Source: Peronospora farinosa | Lineage: Eukaryota; Oomycota; Peronosporomycetes; Peronosporales; Peronosporaceae | DNA: 64,000 nucleotides | Direction: 5' to 3' | Assembly (NCBI GenBank): GCA_947646735.1 | Contig: CANTFK010000765.1 | Location: 1-64,000, forward strand | Shown here: in pieces, positions 55,532 through 64,000 of the stretch | Numbering within the stretch: the stretch's first letter is position 1 | How the letters are laid out: each line of letters starts with the position of its first letter | Notes under the pieces: model-generated | Database searches by the model: none | Seen by the model: the letters and a program-made list of their open reading frames with translations, nothing else | Told to the model about the DNA's origin: nothing | Position numbers and translations under genes: made by a program

Positions 55532-57832
55532 TCAAGCTAAATAGTTGTACATCCGTCGGTCCGTCGTGCTGCGCTGAAGGTATTCACGCTCAATGAGGCT
55601 TTCGATGCGCAGCTTGATAAGCTGCGGAGACGGCGTAAAACGACCTGACATCTGTCGAGTGACTTCGGCAATAAGCTGGTTGTGCTGCATCTGCTTGCGT
55701 GTCTTCATGATACGCACGATTGCTGCTTCAACGAGATGCTTACGATCCTCAGCAACTGTAGGTGGTAGCGCATCGGCTGGATTGCTTGAGCTTAATGCCA
55801 CAGCAGGCAACAACGACGTCTCCTTTTGTGATACCAGCGGTATCCGTACGCGATGGAGTTTCGACTTGTAGCCGTTGTTCAGTGTAAACACGTCGGTTTC
55901 CTCATCGATCCGCTTTCCCTTTGAGCTCTTGATCAAAATCTTGTACTTCGGTGTACAGAGAGAAATCAAATGCCGCTTGAGATCCTTCACATCAATACGC
56001 GTGCGCTCAACTAAGTCCTTGAAACGCCACTCCAAGCGCTGATTGAACAACATCAAAATGACCGCTTGGTACGTAGACACGTTCAGCTCGTGACGACGCT
56101 TCGTGTCCTCTACTCCCGCCGAAAATGAAGCGCGAACATCAACAGTTCCCATATTTACCATCCATGCCAATTTACGACCATTGTGTCGTGCATAGTAGAA
56201 AGATTCAAATGTCTGTGTAAGCTGGACAAGCTCCGACGGTAAAGCACACATAGGAGCCATCTCCGTGGGCCAAAAACCGCTAGTGAGTACGTGCATCGAT
56301 AACGGCATCGGTGTGACAGATGACATGTCAGTACCAAAACTGTTCCCTCTGGCGTCGTAGCCTGATTTCCGGTATAGTTCCATGAGGTCTTTCGAAATAC
56401 TCATATCCTTGAACATGCCCTCCAGTTTGGACGTAAACTGGTAGCCACACTCGGCCTTGAGCTTGGAGATCACGAGCTTCTCTGCCTCGTCCGAAGTACC
56501 ACGACTATTAAGGAGACGCTTGGCGAGCAAGACCTTGTAAAACTCTTCGAAAACATCCTTATCCTGTAGATACCGGAACAATGCAATCACTTGAGTTACA
56601 CGACCATCCATCTCTTCTTCAAACCTGCTTTTAGAACGCAGCAATTCATCTAGATAGTGTGCGAGATATCCAGCACACACTGTGTTAGTGTTCATAAACG
56701 CTTCGAATCCCTGTTTAATGGATTTGTGGAATTGTGGGTCGTCAAAAAAACAAACCAACAAGAAACCCACAAACTTTTCGCGTAATCTCAAAAGCTTTTC
56801 CACAAATTGCGATGCGTCCAATGCTGTCTCTAAATTCGACTGTGTCTTCACTACCTCCTCGCCAGTAGTTTTAATATACTGCAAGACACAGTCACTGATC
56901 TCAGCTAGTGTGCTTGGTACTCGTCGAAAGAGTGAGTACATCCTGCGCAGCGCCTGTGTCTTTCCATCACGGAACAATGCAACACATCCAGAGTGTTCCA
57001 TCTCTACTAAAGCTTTCGCCTGGTTCTTAATCAACTGCGTCTCGACAATTGTCTTCAACTTGTGTTCAGTTGACGGATTCAAGTAATGCAACACCCGTGC
57101 GCCTTCTTCATTTAGACGTTGCTCTGCTTTCTCCAAATATTCGGAACACGTTGCAATATCCAGCATCGTCTGTGCTTCTGCTCGATAAAAGTCCAATGTC
57201 GTATCAAGAAATAACTTTTCAAACTCCTTCTCGTAAACTGCATTCGAGTGTACACCAAGATCAATGAGCATACGTAGTATACTTTTAATAAGGTCTCGAT
57301 CAATAAGTTCTCCCTGTCGTTCTGTCTCAATACTCAGCAATAACCTCGTACGTAGACGATCACGTATACTATCACAACGTACAACAACATCTCGAAAAAT
57401 ATGAAGACCCTTGTCATATACTGGCAGTTTTCGCTTCTGTGTAACGTACGTACGGTCCATATACATGAGGATATCGCGTACCATCGTCATGACAATTTGA
57501 TAATCCATCCATTGCTCATTAAGTGTTCCAAGTAATAATTCATCTGATACTGAAGCTATTTGGTGTGCGACACACTCCAGATGTTCCGTAATGACGTCAA
57601 CAACACCATTGTATAACACATCACCATGTTTATGTAACACGAGATTATAGGAGTTACGATAAAGCTCTTCAAATGATAATAAACTCGCATTATGAGAAAA
57701 GATTTCGTATATGGCTGTACGTAATAAGATCCAGATTTCTTGAGCACGGGTTGGATCCATGCCCATGTTTTGACGATAGGGTTTAATTACGAGCTTCTTC
57801 ATATTGAATACAGTATGGGGATTTTTATTCAT
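55532..57832 (-). CDS. CUL3: Cullin-3
   Basis: Single exon, 766 aa from the ATG at 57832. The frame is also open upstream but lacks an ATG. Met at 57802 (MKKLVIKPY) is an alternative start that fits the animal N-terminus better. The cullin repeat start FEELYRNSYNLVLHKHG is diagnostic of CUL3. The cullin homology region has LLAKRLLNSRGTSDEAEKLV. The winged-helix end has the neddylation site IVRIMK (about Lys710) and the terminal REYLQR...YNYLA. It scaffolds BTB-adaptor/RBX1 ubiquitin ligases in cytosol and nucleus. The length matches the family. A TSS-like motif lies only a few bases before the first ATG, which favours the later start. Confidence 0.95.
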   Translation of the reverse strand: MNKNPHTVFNMKKLVIKPYRQNMGMDPTRAQEIWILLRTAIYEIFSHNASLLSFEELYRNSYNLVLHKHGDVLYNGVVDVITEHLECVAHQIASVSDELLLGTLNEQWMDYQIVMTMVRDILMYMDRTYVTQKRKLPVYDKGLHIFRDVVVRCDSIRDRLRTRLLLSIETERQGELIDRDLIKSILRMLIDLGVHSNAVYEKEFEKLFLDTTLDFYRAEAQTMLDIATCSEYLEKAEQRLNEEGARVLHYLNPSTEHKLKTIVETQLIKNQAKALVEMEHSGCVALFRDGKTQALRRMYSLFRRVPSTLAEISDCVLQYIKTTGEEVVKTQSNLETALDASQFVEKLLRLREKFVGFLLVCFFDDPQFHKSIKQGFEAFMNTNTVCAGYLAHYLDELLRSKSRFEEEMDGRVTQVIALFRYLQDKDVFEEFYKVLLAKRLLNSRGTSDEAEKLVISKLKAECGYQFTSKLEGMFKDMSISKDLMELYRKSGYDARGNSFGTDMSSVTPMPLSMHVLTSGFWPTEMAPMCALPSELVQLTQTFESFYYARHNGRKLAWMVNMGTVDVRASFSAGVEDTKRRHELNVSTYQAVILMLFNQRLEWRFKDLVERTRIDVKDLKRHLISLCTPKYKILIKSSKGKRIDEETDVFTLNNGYKSKLHRVRIPLVSQKETSLLPAVALSSSNPADALPPTVAEDRKHLVEAAIVRIMKTRKQMQHNQLIAEVTRQMSGRFTPSPQLIKLRIESLIEREYLQRSTTDRRMYNYLA

Positions 57833-57834
57833 GG

Positions 57835-57850
57835 AATTGGGAATGGTACA
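57835..57850 (-). promoter_or_regulatory. Oomycete initiator-like motif of cullin-3
   Basis: On the minus strand, TACCATTCCCAATTCC matches the initiator core YCAYTYY (CCATTCC) followed by an AATT element, close to the oomycete consensus. It abuts the first ATG (57832), so transcripts starting here would most likely use the ATG at 57802. Confidence 0.4.
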
Positions 57851-58346
57851 TTGTACCAAATGCAAGTAAAACGCATTTTGATTGGTTGAAAAGATCAGTG
57901 AGTTGTTCCGACCTAAAACGTCAGTGCTCTTGGATTGACTAATGGATCACTAGTGCTGTGCTATGACAGCATTTCTAAGACATGATACACCAAGAATGGA
58001 AGCAGAGGCACTCGACTTGAAGTGCTGGATGCCATTTCTTGAGCGGATGTAGCAGTAACGCTCTCGACGCGGCGGTGTAGACACGATAGTCTACGTACTG
58101 AGTCCAGTGTCTCTATTGCTAGTGTAAAGGAGCCAAAAAGCAGCTTGCAATTTACCGGATCATTCTCGTGTCTTCATCATTCTGAGCACTGCTGAGGACG
58201 TTGACTGAGCCAAAAGGTTTTTCTGTAAAAGCAGTCAAAACAGCAAAAACTGATAGAGAGATTCACAAAGTGTGTCAACTTCGATATACTACGAGAAGCA
58301 GTACAACCCGAGATTACAAGCCGCATTGCCTACCTTGCTTGACTCT
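57851..58346. other. Intergenic between cullin-3 promoter and SMNDC1-like 3' end
   Basis: About 500 bp with an ATTGG/CCAAT motif near 57888. No gene seen. Confidence 0.45.
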
Positions 58347-59573
58347 CTACGCGTGCTTTGGTTTCTTGTTCCGTGCATCTAAGAAATTCGTCATGCCCTG
58401 GTCGCTCCCCACGACACCTACGCGGCCGTGCACCGTTTCGGGTGAAGCAAACATACTTGAGCCTCGTTTTGATAACACTCCGCTCACACCTTTCTTGATA
58501 CCTTTCTTCTTGGCCTTGTATTGAAAGGCCTTCCAGTCGTGTTGCTTAATATTGCGCTCATTGTCAATATTTTTGTGTCGATTCAAGCTCTTAATAGCAC
58601 GCATGCGTTTCCGTTTGCGATCCTTTTCAGCCTCTGTGTCCGAGGGCAAAATCTGCAGGTTTTCAGGAATTTTAATGGGTTTGTGAATCACCGCAGGTGC
58701 CACCTTTTGCTCTGTAGCAGCAGCAGCAGCAGCATGCGCAAAATCACCATCAACTGCGTCAGCAGAGTTCACCGGAGCAACACCAGCGTCTACCTCCATC
58801 TGCGGTAACTCCACCGCAGAGCTCAAATACTCGTACGGTACCTCTTCTGAGTTGCCATAGCCATCAAACAGCACCTGATACCCCAAGGCCGTGACCTTCG
58901 TGACTACACACGAGTACACGACCGCATCAGCATAGTACTTGGCTCGACACTTAAACCCTTCCGTGATCGCTTCCTTCTCTGGCAGCTGAGCAATTTGCTC
59001 TGCATCGACGTCAATAACTCGCAAAGCGACCTGCTGCAGCTCTGCAGTTGTACCAAAACCCAAGAACGTGACATTATAGTTCCCATCACTCATGATAGAA
59101 TCCACGTGCGCCGGATACCACACGCCTTGCTGCAGCGCTTCAACTGCTGAGCCTGGCACAAACTCAATCTCTACAAAATAGACAAAAATGCACATTTAGT
59201 CGCATTTTTTGTCTCAAGTAGCGACTTATGAGCTTCATACCAAGTGCTCGTGGGTCTGAAAGATGTTCCTGGGTCTTTTGTGACTCCAAAACGTCAGTGG
59301 ATGAAGCAGTATTTACCTTGTAATCAATCTTACAGCAAAAAATAGCAGCAAATGACAAGGAATTAGCACGAAAGTGAAGCAAAAATGGTTCACAATAGAC
59401 AGCAGATTTACCGTCTCTTTCGTAAGCTGAATAACTTCCACAAGATCCTTGGCAATACTCAAGTACTCTTCATTTGTCGTATCACTCTGTAGTAACTCAT
59501 GAATGTTCTGTAGCTGCTCTGTAAAGGCCACAAGTCGCGTCTCAAGCTCCTGGAGACTCGCCGTTGTCGACAT
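58347..59573 (-). CDS. SMNDC1: SMNDC1/SPF30-like Tudor-domain splicing factor
   Basis: Three exons on the minus strand: 59573-59412, 59328-59241, 59170-58347 (357 aa). The introns are GT-AG and in frame; the exon 2 acceptor could also be 12 bases further in. The N-terminus (ELETRLVAFTEQL...LVEVIQLTKE) matches the helical start of SPF30. A Tudor domain follows (VPGSAVEALQQGVWYPAHV...YNVTFLGFGTTAELQ), and a second Tudor-like unit (FKCRAKYYADAVVYSCVV...FDGYGNSEEVPY). The C-terminus is basic (DRKRKRMRAIKS) with the family's KSIF-like tail missing or diverged. SPF30 helps assemble the U4/U6.U5 tri-snRNP in the nucleus; Tudor domains read dimethyl-arginine. Confidence 0.85.
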
Positions 59574-59713
59574 GTTTCAATAATGACGTATTTTCATTGG
59601 AGAAAAAGGATTTTGACCAATCACAAAAGTTTTTCATACATGTATACTGTATACACCCACGACATTACCGTCCACTCTACCGGTACGAACCAATAACCTT
59701 ATAGCAAACAATA
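59574..59713. promoter_or_regulatory. Compact bidirectional promoter (SMNDC1-like / PSMG4-like)
   Basis: Only 140 bp separate two divergent ATGs. The interval has CCAAT-type boxes in both orientations (ATTGG at 59596, CCAAT at 59618 and about 59689) and an initiator-like CCACTCT at 59672-59678, about 36 nt before the PSMG4-like ATG. Shared control of both genes is likely. Confidence 0.45.
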
Positions 59714-60085
59714 ATGGAAGGGCTTCGTATCATGGACTTGTCCGGGACGCTAGTGGATCAGAGCTATTTAGTGCAATTGTGGCTCCTAAACAATTGTATC
59801 TTTGTATGGATGGGATCAGGAGCTGATAAACCTCGTCTTGGGTCTTTGTCAACGGCAATTGCCACTCGCTACAGCCCCATGCCACTCATCACGTCCATCG
59901 TGGGAGTGCCAGAGACGGAAGAGCAGCAAATTGCACAGAGATTAGCGCGACGTACAGGACGACAATGTTTTGTGTCATGTCAATTGCCTGATCATGTACC
60001 AGAACTCTTTGCTTATGTTGAGAAACAGATTACTGAACGGTTGACGGAAGAGGGGGGTCGTCAGGAACAAGTGAACGAAACGTAA
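59714..60085 (+). CDS. PSMG4: Proteasome assembly chaperone 4 (PSMG4/PAC4-like)
   Basis: A 123-aa single-exon protein, the same length as human PSMG4. It shows the family pattern: a small beta-sandwich with an IFVWMGSG strand, LSTAIATRY, TSIVG, then QRLARRTGRQCFVSCQLP near the C-terminus, which closely parallels the animal protein. PSMG4 pairs with PSMG3 to help build the 20S alpha ring in the cytosol. The gene is divergent from the SMNDC1-like gene across a 140-bp spacer. Similarity is recognised by eye in short motifs, so the assignment is good but not absolute. Confidence 0.8.
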   Translation: MEGLRIMDLSGTLVDQSYLVQLWLLNNCIFVWMGSGADKPRLGSLSTAIATRYSPMPLITSIVGVPETEEQQIAQRLARRTGRQCFVSCQLPDHVPELFAYVEKQITERLTEEGGRQEQVNET

Positions 60086-60554
60086 GGAAGACATGTTTCT
60101 TGTCAAGTAATGACCTTAAATGAGCAATGTCTTCAATGTCTTTTGGTAGTACGGGCTGCAAAATTGATTTCTTCTTATCGACAATGTTGCATAAGGATGA
60201 GTCTCTCGCGCTGGTATCTGAGCGTCCGCTTCAATTGGACTGCAGCTACTGGCAAGTAGCTTCACTTTTGCCTTCTTTGTCGTACCAAAACAATATCGGT
60301 CTACTGTCAGGAGACAGAGTCACAAGAAACCATTGGTGATATGTATCACAAGACAATAGATATCAATGATGGACTTGTAAACTTGTTGTCAGCTACGAAT
60401 GAAAGCTCATCTTGATCTTGTAGTGTTTGAGTCTGAAGAAGAAAACGACGAAAATATCTGCATGTTCACAGCACTCATCGAAGTTTCAACGACTTGTGAC
60501 GGAAACTAAGTAAGAAACGTGATTGCAGGTACCTTAGAACTGATAGCCGGACAG
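60086..60554. other. Intergenic between the PSMG4-like gene and MON1 copy 2
   Basis: About 470 bp, both genes ending here. No gene or repeat is supported. Confidence 0.4.
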
Positions 60555-60590
60555 TGCCTAGGATTTTTTTCATCGCTTGCTTAAAGTAGC

Positions 60591-62223
60591 TTAAGGCCAC
60601 ATCCCGAGCAAGCTGGTGGACGGAAACCCGCTGCTGGAAAGGAAGAGAGCGATGGACATGAGCTTTTCATCGTGGCGAAGTCGATCAAGCAGCACTTGTA
60701 TTTGTTCACGAGCGTCACAGATGGTCACGAGTGAGTCGAACCACACGAACAACCGATAGTCAGCACTGCACATGCCTACAAAGAGACCCATTTTGCTGCG
60801 CTCGTACACCATACGTGCCGCAGTGGCTTCTTGCAATGATGATAACCGCTTGCCCAATACTTGGCTCTCACGAGCTTGATGATCTGCCGGCGTCGGGAAC
60901 ATCAAATGGTGTACCGTAGCGTACTGGTTCATCAGCTCCAAACGAGTGCCAAAATCCTCATTGTCGAATGGGAATGTCAACTCGGGTTCAGCGCACTCAC
61001 CTGTGAGTTCGTTTTTGTAGATGAAATGCTGCAGCAGTGGCAGATCGCTATGAGGTTGCCACTCGGAACGGTTCTTCAGTGAAACCTCAATATCATCCAT
61101 AGCACCAATCTCCTGAAGACGCTGCGCCACAAACTCTTTCTTTGCTTGGAAGTGGGGGAATTGCTCTGGAGATTGCTGGCTGCTCAGTAGCAGCAAACAC
61201 ACGTCATTCGTCAAGAAGACCACATACGCGTACAGAAATCCTCTACCCAAAGCAAGCACAACGATTCAAACTCACTGTCAGGACACAAACGAAAACTATC
61301 TAGTACTCGCAGAATTGATCCTTTACTCACCGGGCATCAAAGCTTGACAAGCAAATTGGTGTCCACGTCTCGGACTTTACTAGTGACGGCGTGTGATACA
61401 CGAAATTGATCAGCAGTATCAGGTCTACATACCGCACGATTCCGTCTTAGTAAAGCACTCTCTCTCTCCTCTCATTCATAGTCGTCTCCTTACCATCAAC
61501 CAACATGTTGAATTGCTTCTTGTTTGGCTGTGCAATAGCCACCACCTGCTCCTTTGCCAACAATAGGCCGCATATCATTGTCGACGTTGGGTTCTCGCTG
61601 GTCGCCTCATATTCCAAAGCTCTCGTGACTTCACGTCGTCGCTCCGGTTTCAGTCGAAGGAAAGGCACCCCACAGTCCTTGAATCTCAGCGTAGGTGACA
61701 CTGCCCAGAGCTCTGTCAACGACCTCGTGACTCTGTCCGTTCCATTGAGAAGTTCACGCAGATCGTATCCTGGTTGTCTCTTTAGTACGTCGAGTCCTCG
61801 GTCGCTCAGCACCAACAAGATCTGGCTCTGCAGCAAGCGCAGCAGATGCTGCAGACATTCCAACGCGTAACTCGATGTCCTCCTGTGGTGGACACTATTG
61901 TCTTCGTCGACATCCCGTTCAATAGCAGCAAACGTGAGGTTGTCGACACTGCGGAAGACGCAACGACAGCCAGCAGTATGAAGCTCCAGCAGTTCTTCTT
62001 GTTGCGTGCAGACCACAAACGACAAGAGACCTTGAAGCGAGCTGGTAAACGAACTGGTGGACGCATCGTCCTCTACCGATGAACAGGTTGTCGTTGAGGT
62101 GGACAATTTATGGCGAAAGACAGGCTTGCCCGACGTGGAACAGACGATGATGTCCAACTCCAGCATGGACAGAACCTTCGATAAAAAGATTGTGGGATCA
62201 AGTGATGAGACGAGTTGCGTCAT
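60591..62223 (-). CDS. MON1: Vacuolar fusion protein MON1 homologue, copy 2 (inverted duplicate)
   Basis: Three exons on the minus strand: 62223-61494, 61424-61331, 61242-60591, with lengths 730, 94 and 652 nt, identical to copy 1. Intron 2 (88 bp) is identical by eye to that of copy 1 and intron 1 differs by one base. The 491-aa product differs from copy 1 at very few positions. All MON1 landmarks (longin start, ETWTPICL, FLYAYVVFL, LPLLQHFIYK) are intact, so it should be functional. The flanks differ: similarity is lost within about 25 bp upstream of the ATG and about 45 bp past the stop. It faces copy 1 across 13.5 kb. Confidence 0.9.
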
Positions 62224-62599
62224 GTGGGACTTGCACTGATTCTTGCTGGTGTTTTCAACTGGAAGTCACTCGAAAGCACAGCCGGAGGACAAAGGATCCT
62301 CATTGGTCACGAGGACAGCATGCTGGCCGATGACTAGTATCAGTCCTGGCATCAGCTCGCATTATTTTTTTCAGAAAGAGCGAACTGATGTCGGTAATGT
62401 CTTACTGAACCTGGGCATACACTTCTTGAAAAGGACGCAATTGATGTCGAAAGGTTGCGATCCTCGGAGAAGGCGAAGCGACTCTTGGAGACCCATCAGG
62501 AAGTGATCGATGGTAACGGACACAAGAGATAGCTAAGATCGTAAGTTACGATACATTTAGCATTTCATTTATCGTCGAATCATTAAGCCCTCGAAAGAC

Positions 62600-63292
62600 C
62601 CATTAGCAGCTCCACTTGTCACTCGCCCAGACGTGGTCGACGAAACGACAAGTAACAGCGCGGAGATCGCTCAAACGAGTAATTCCGAGGCCTCTGAGCA
62701 GGGCACGATTCTTCTAGATCGACTTGAGGGACTCAATGAAAATCTGATGCGCGATTGGGGCAGGAACGCACGGAGTGGGCCCAGCTGCCTCTCGCGGACC
62801 CGGATGCCGTATTGGGGAGCAATTCAAGCGCCTTTAGCCAGTTCTTGGCGATGGATATACAAACGCTTTTTGCGATGCCGCAGCGTAGCAAAAGCAATTT
62901 TTCCTACGATTCAGCCTACGGCGCAAGAAACATGCAGCCTAGGGCAGCACTTCTACCCGCCACATGACTTTGGGGTCAAGATGCCGACCGTCAAAGATAT
63001 GAAGCTACTTATTGAGCGCTTCACATCACTTTTGTACAAAATGTGTAGACGGGCACTTCAAAGAAGCTGCCACGTGCTACGAGTACACACCTTCGAGCAG
63101 CGTGAGGAAGCGGTTAGACCGTCTTACCTCCGCGGGCGGTTGTGGTGTTGTTCGGCGCTGAAGCGCTGTACCAACCGTTTCCGGTCGCCTTAAGCGAATT
63201 ACGCAACGAACTTCAAAACAAACACCTAACTGCGTCGCGAAAGCTGTTTCTAGTCTTCCTGCGCGCAAAGAGTGTGATGCAGTAAAATTCAA
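62600..63292 (+). pseudogene. Frameshifted coding remnant, unknown family
   Basis: Protein-like sequence runs on the plus strand but changes frame. A Ser/Glu-rich stretch ends LLDRLEGLNENLMRDWG (to about 62760). It continues one frame over as QERTEWAQLPLADPDAVLG and SSAFSQFLAMDIQTLFAM (to about 62967). A further stretch, VVVLFGAEALYQPF then ALSELRNELQNKHLTA, precedes a stop near 63285. The pieces read as one broken gene rather than spliced exons, since no good splice sites are seen at the joints. I do not recognise the family. It borders an LTR-rich zone. Confidence 0.35.
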
Positions 63293-63666
63293 GACTGACT
63301 TATATATAATAGAAAATAAGTAAATATAAATCTAACTACTGATTGGTTAAATGTAAAGATCAGATACGTGTCTCTTCAGAAGCGTATCCCCTACGTGCGA
63401 GCTTAAATATATATAAGCTCGCTGATGAAGTCCGTTCGTGACGTCATCATGACGCCTAGTCCCAACAAGGCGTCATCTTCGTTGAATGTGAACCTATCCA
63501 TGGATATCACATTCACGAGGGTGGGTCACATTGATGTGCCTCACCCAAGTGGGAGGTTTAAGATACCACGTACCTTTTTAGATCTCTTCGTTGAGTACCA
63601 TATACTTAATATACTCGTGTATTATTGGCTCGTTACAGAATGCAAGCGCACATGTGATGGTGGAGG

Positions 63667-64000
63667 TGTAATGGGCCACATTGCATATATAACATAAACA
63701 GAAATAAACAATTACATATGCTGGCAGGTGCTGTGCCCGAATGCGTGGCAATATATTATTGGGACCTAAAGACCCAATAAGGACCAATGTTATATAAACC
63801 TGGTTCCCGAAAGGCGGGAACACTGTCATATTACGACTAAAAAACTTTGTAGTTAGTACGAACTAAAACATTTATTAAAGTAAAATTTACTCAATACAGA
63901 GCTCCCTCCGTTAAGTTATGGTTACGGTGGACGACAATATCCATCACCTAACAGAAATTATAACATATCGGATTATAAGTATTGTACATAAGAGATCTTA
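63667..64000 (+). mobile_element. LTR 5' portion running off the window
   Basis: It starts TGTAATGGGCC right after a purine-rich GATGGTGGAGG, which resembles a polypurine tract. Its start is the inverse of the CCCATTACA that ends the LTR at 310. It contains hairpins TTATTGGG/CCCAATAA (about 63757-63781) and GTTCCCG/CGGGAAC (about 63802-63822). The 360 bp before it (from about 63300) hold more short inverted repeats, such as GCGAGCTT/AAGCTCGC at about 63396-63423, and are probably element interior. Confidence 0.4.

Overview
The window is eukaryotic nuclear DNA, most likely from a peronosporalean oomycete (Phytophthora or downy-mildew type); the species cannot be named from sequence alone. Support comes from compact genes with 65-90 bp GT-AG introns, oomycete-style initiator motifs, Ty3/Gypsy elements including one with two RNase H domains, RWP-RK factors, and two very large membrane-ankyrin-TIR proteins. 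I see no rRNA, tRNA or CRISPR array.

Layout. 1-14,044 is a nest of broken LTR retrotransposons: a gag/protease remnant (+) behind an LTR end at 310; three related LTRs (A 2475-3560 +, B about 4912-3916 -, C 7806-9145 +), each with a different minisatellite at the same relative place; a dual-RNase H/integrase/chromodomain pol remnant (-, 7633-4966); and a 5' LTR-gag-PR-RT-RNaseH element (-, 14,044 to about 9,398) without integrase. 14,990-18,736 is a 1248-aa protein with four membrane segments, ankyrin repeats and two TIR domains. 21,354-30,756 is a full-length-looking but inactivated non-LTR retrotransposon with a zinc-knuckle ORF1 and an OTU/AP-endonuclease/RT ORF2, framed by an exact 19-bp target-site duplication.

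31-62 kb is a gene island: a PDZ protein, a mucin-like single-pass membrane protein, two RWP-RK factors, two unknown proteins, a METTL21-type methyltransferase, MON1 copy 1, the second TM-ANK-TIR-TIR paralogue (1576 aa), a small candidate gene, a UDP-glycosyltransferase, cullin-3, an SMNDC1/SPF30-like Tudor protein, a PSMG4-like proteasome chaperone, and MON1 copy 2. The MON1 copies are in inverted orientation and nearly identical, introns included, with diverged flanks. 62.6-64 kb holds a frameshifted unknown gene remnant and the start of an LTR that runs off the window.

Functional links: most island genes are housekeeping (Rab7 exchange, ubiquitin ligase scaffold, splicing, proteasome assembly). 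The unusual content is the TM-ANK-TIR-TIR pair. In both, the first TIR keeps the Glu used by NADase TIRs and the second does not, which suggests a membrane-anchored sensor or enzyme with one regulatory TIR. That role is inference.
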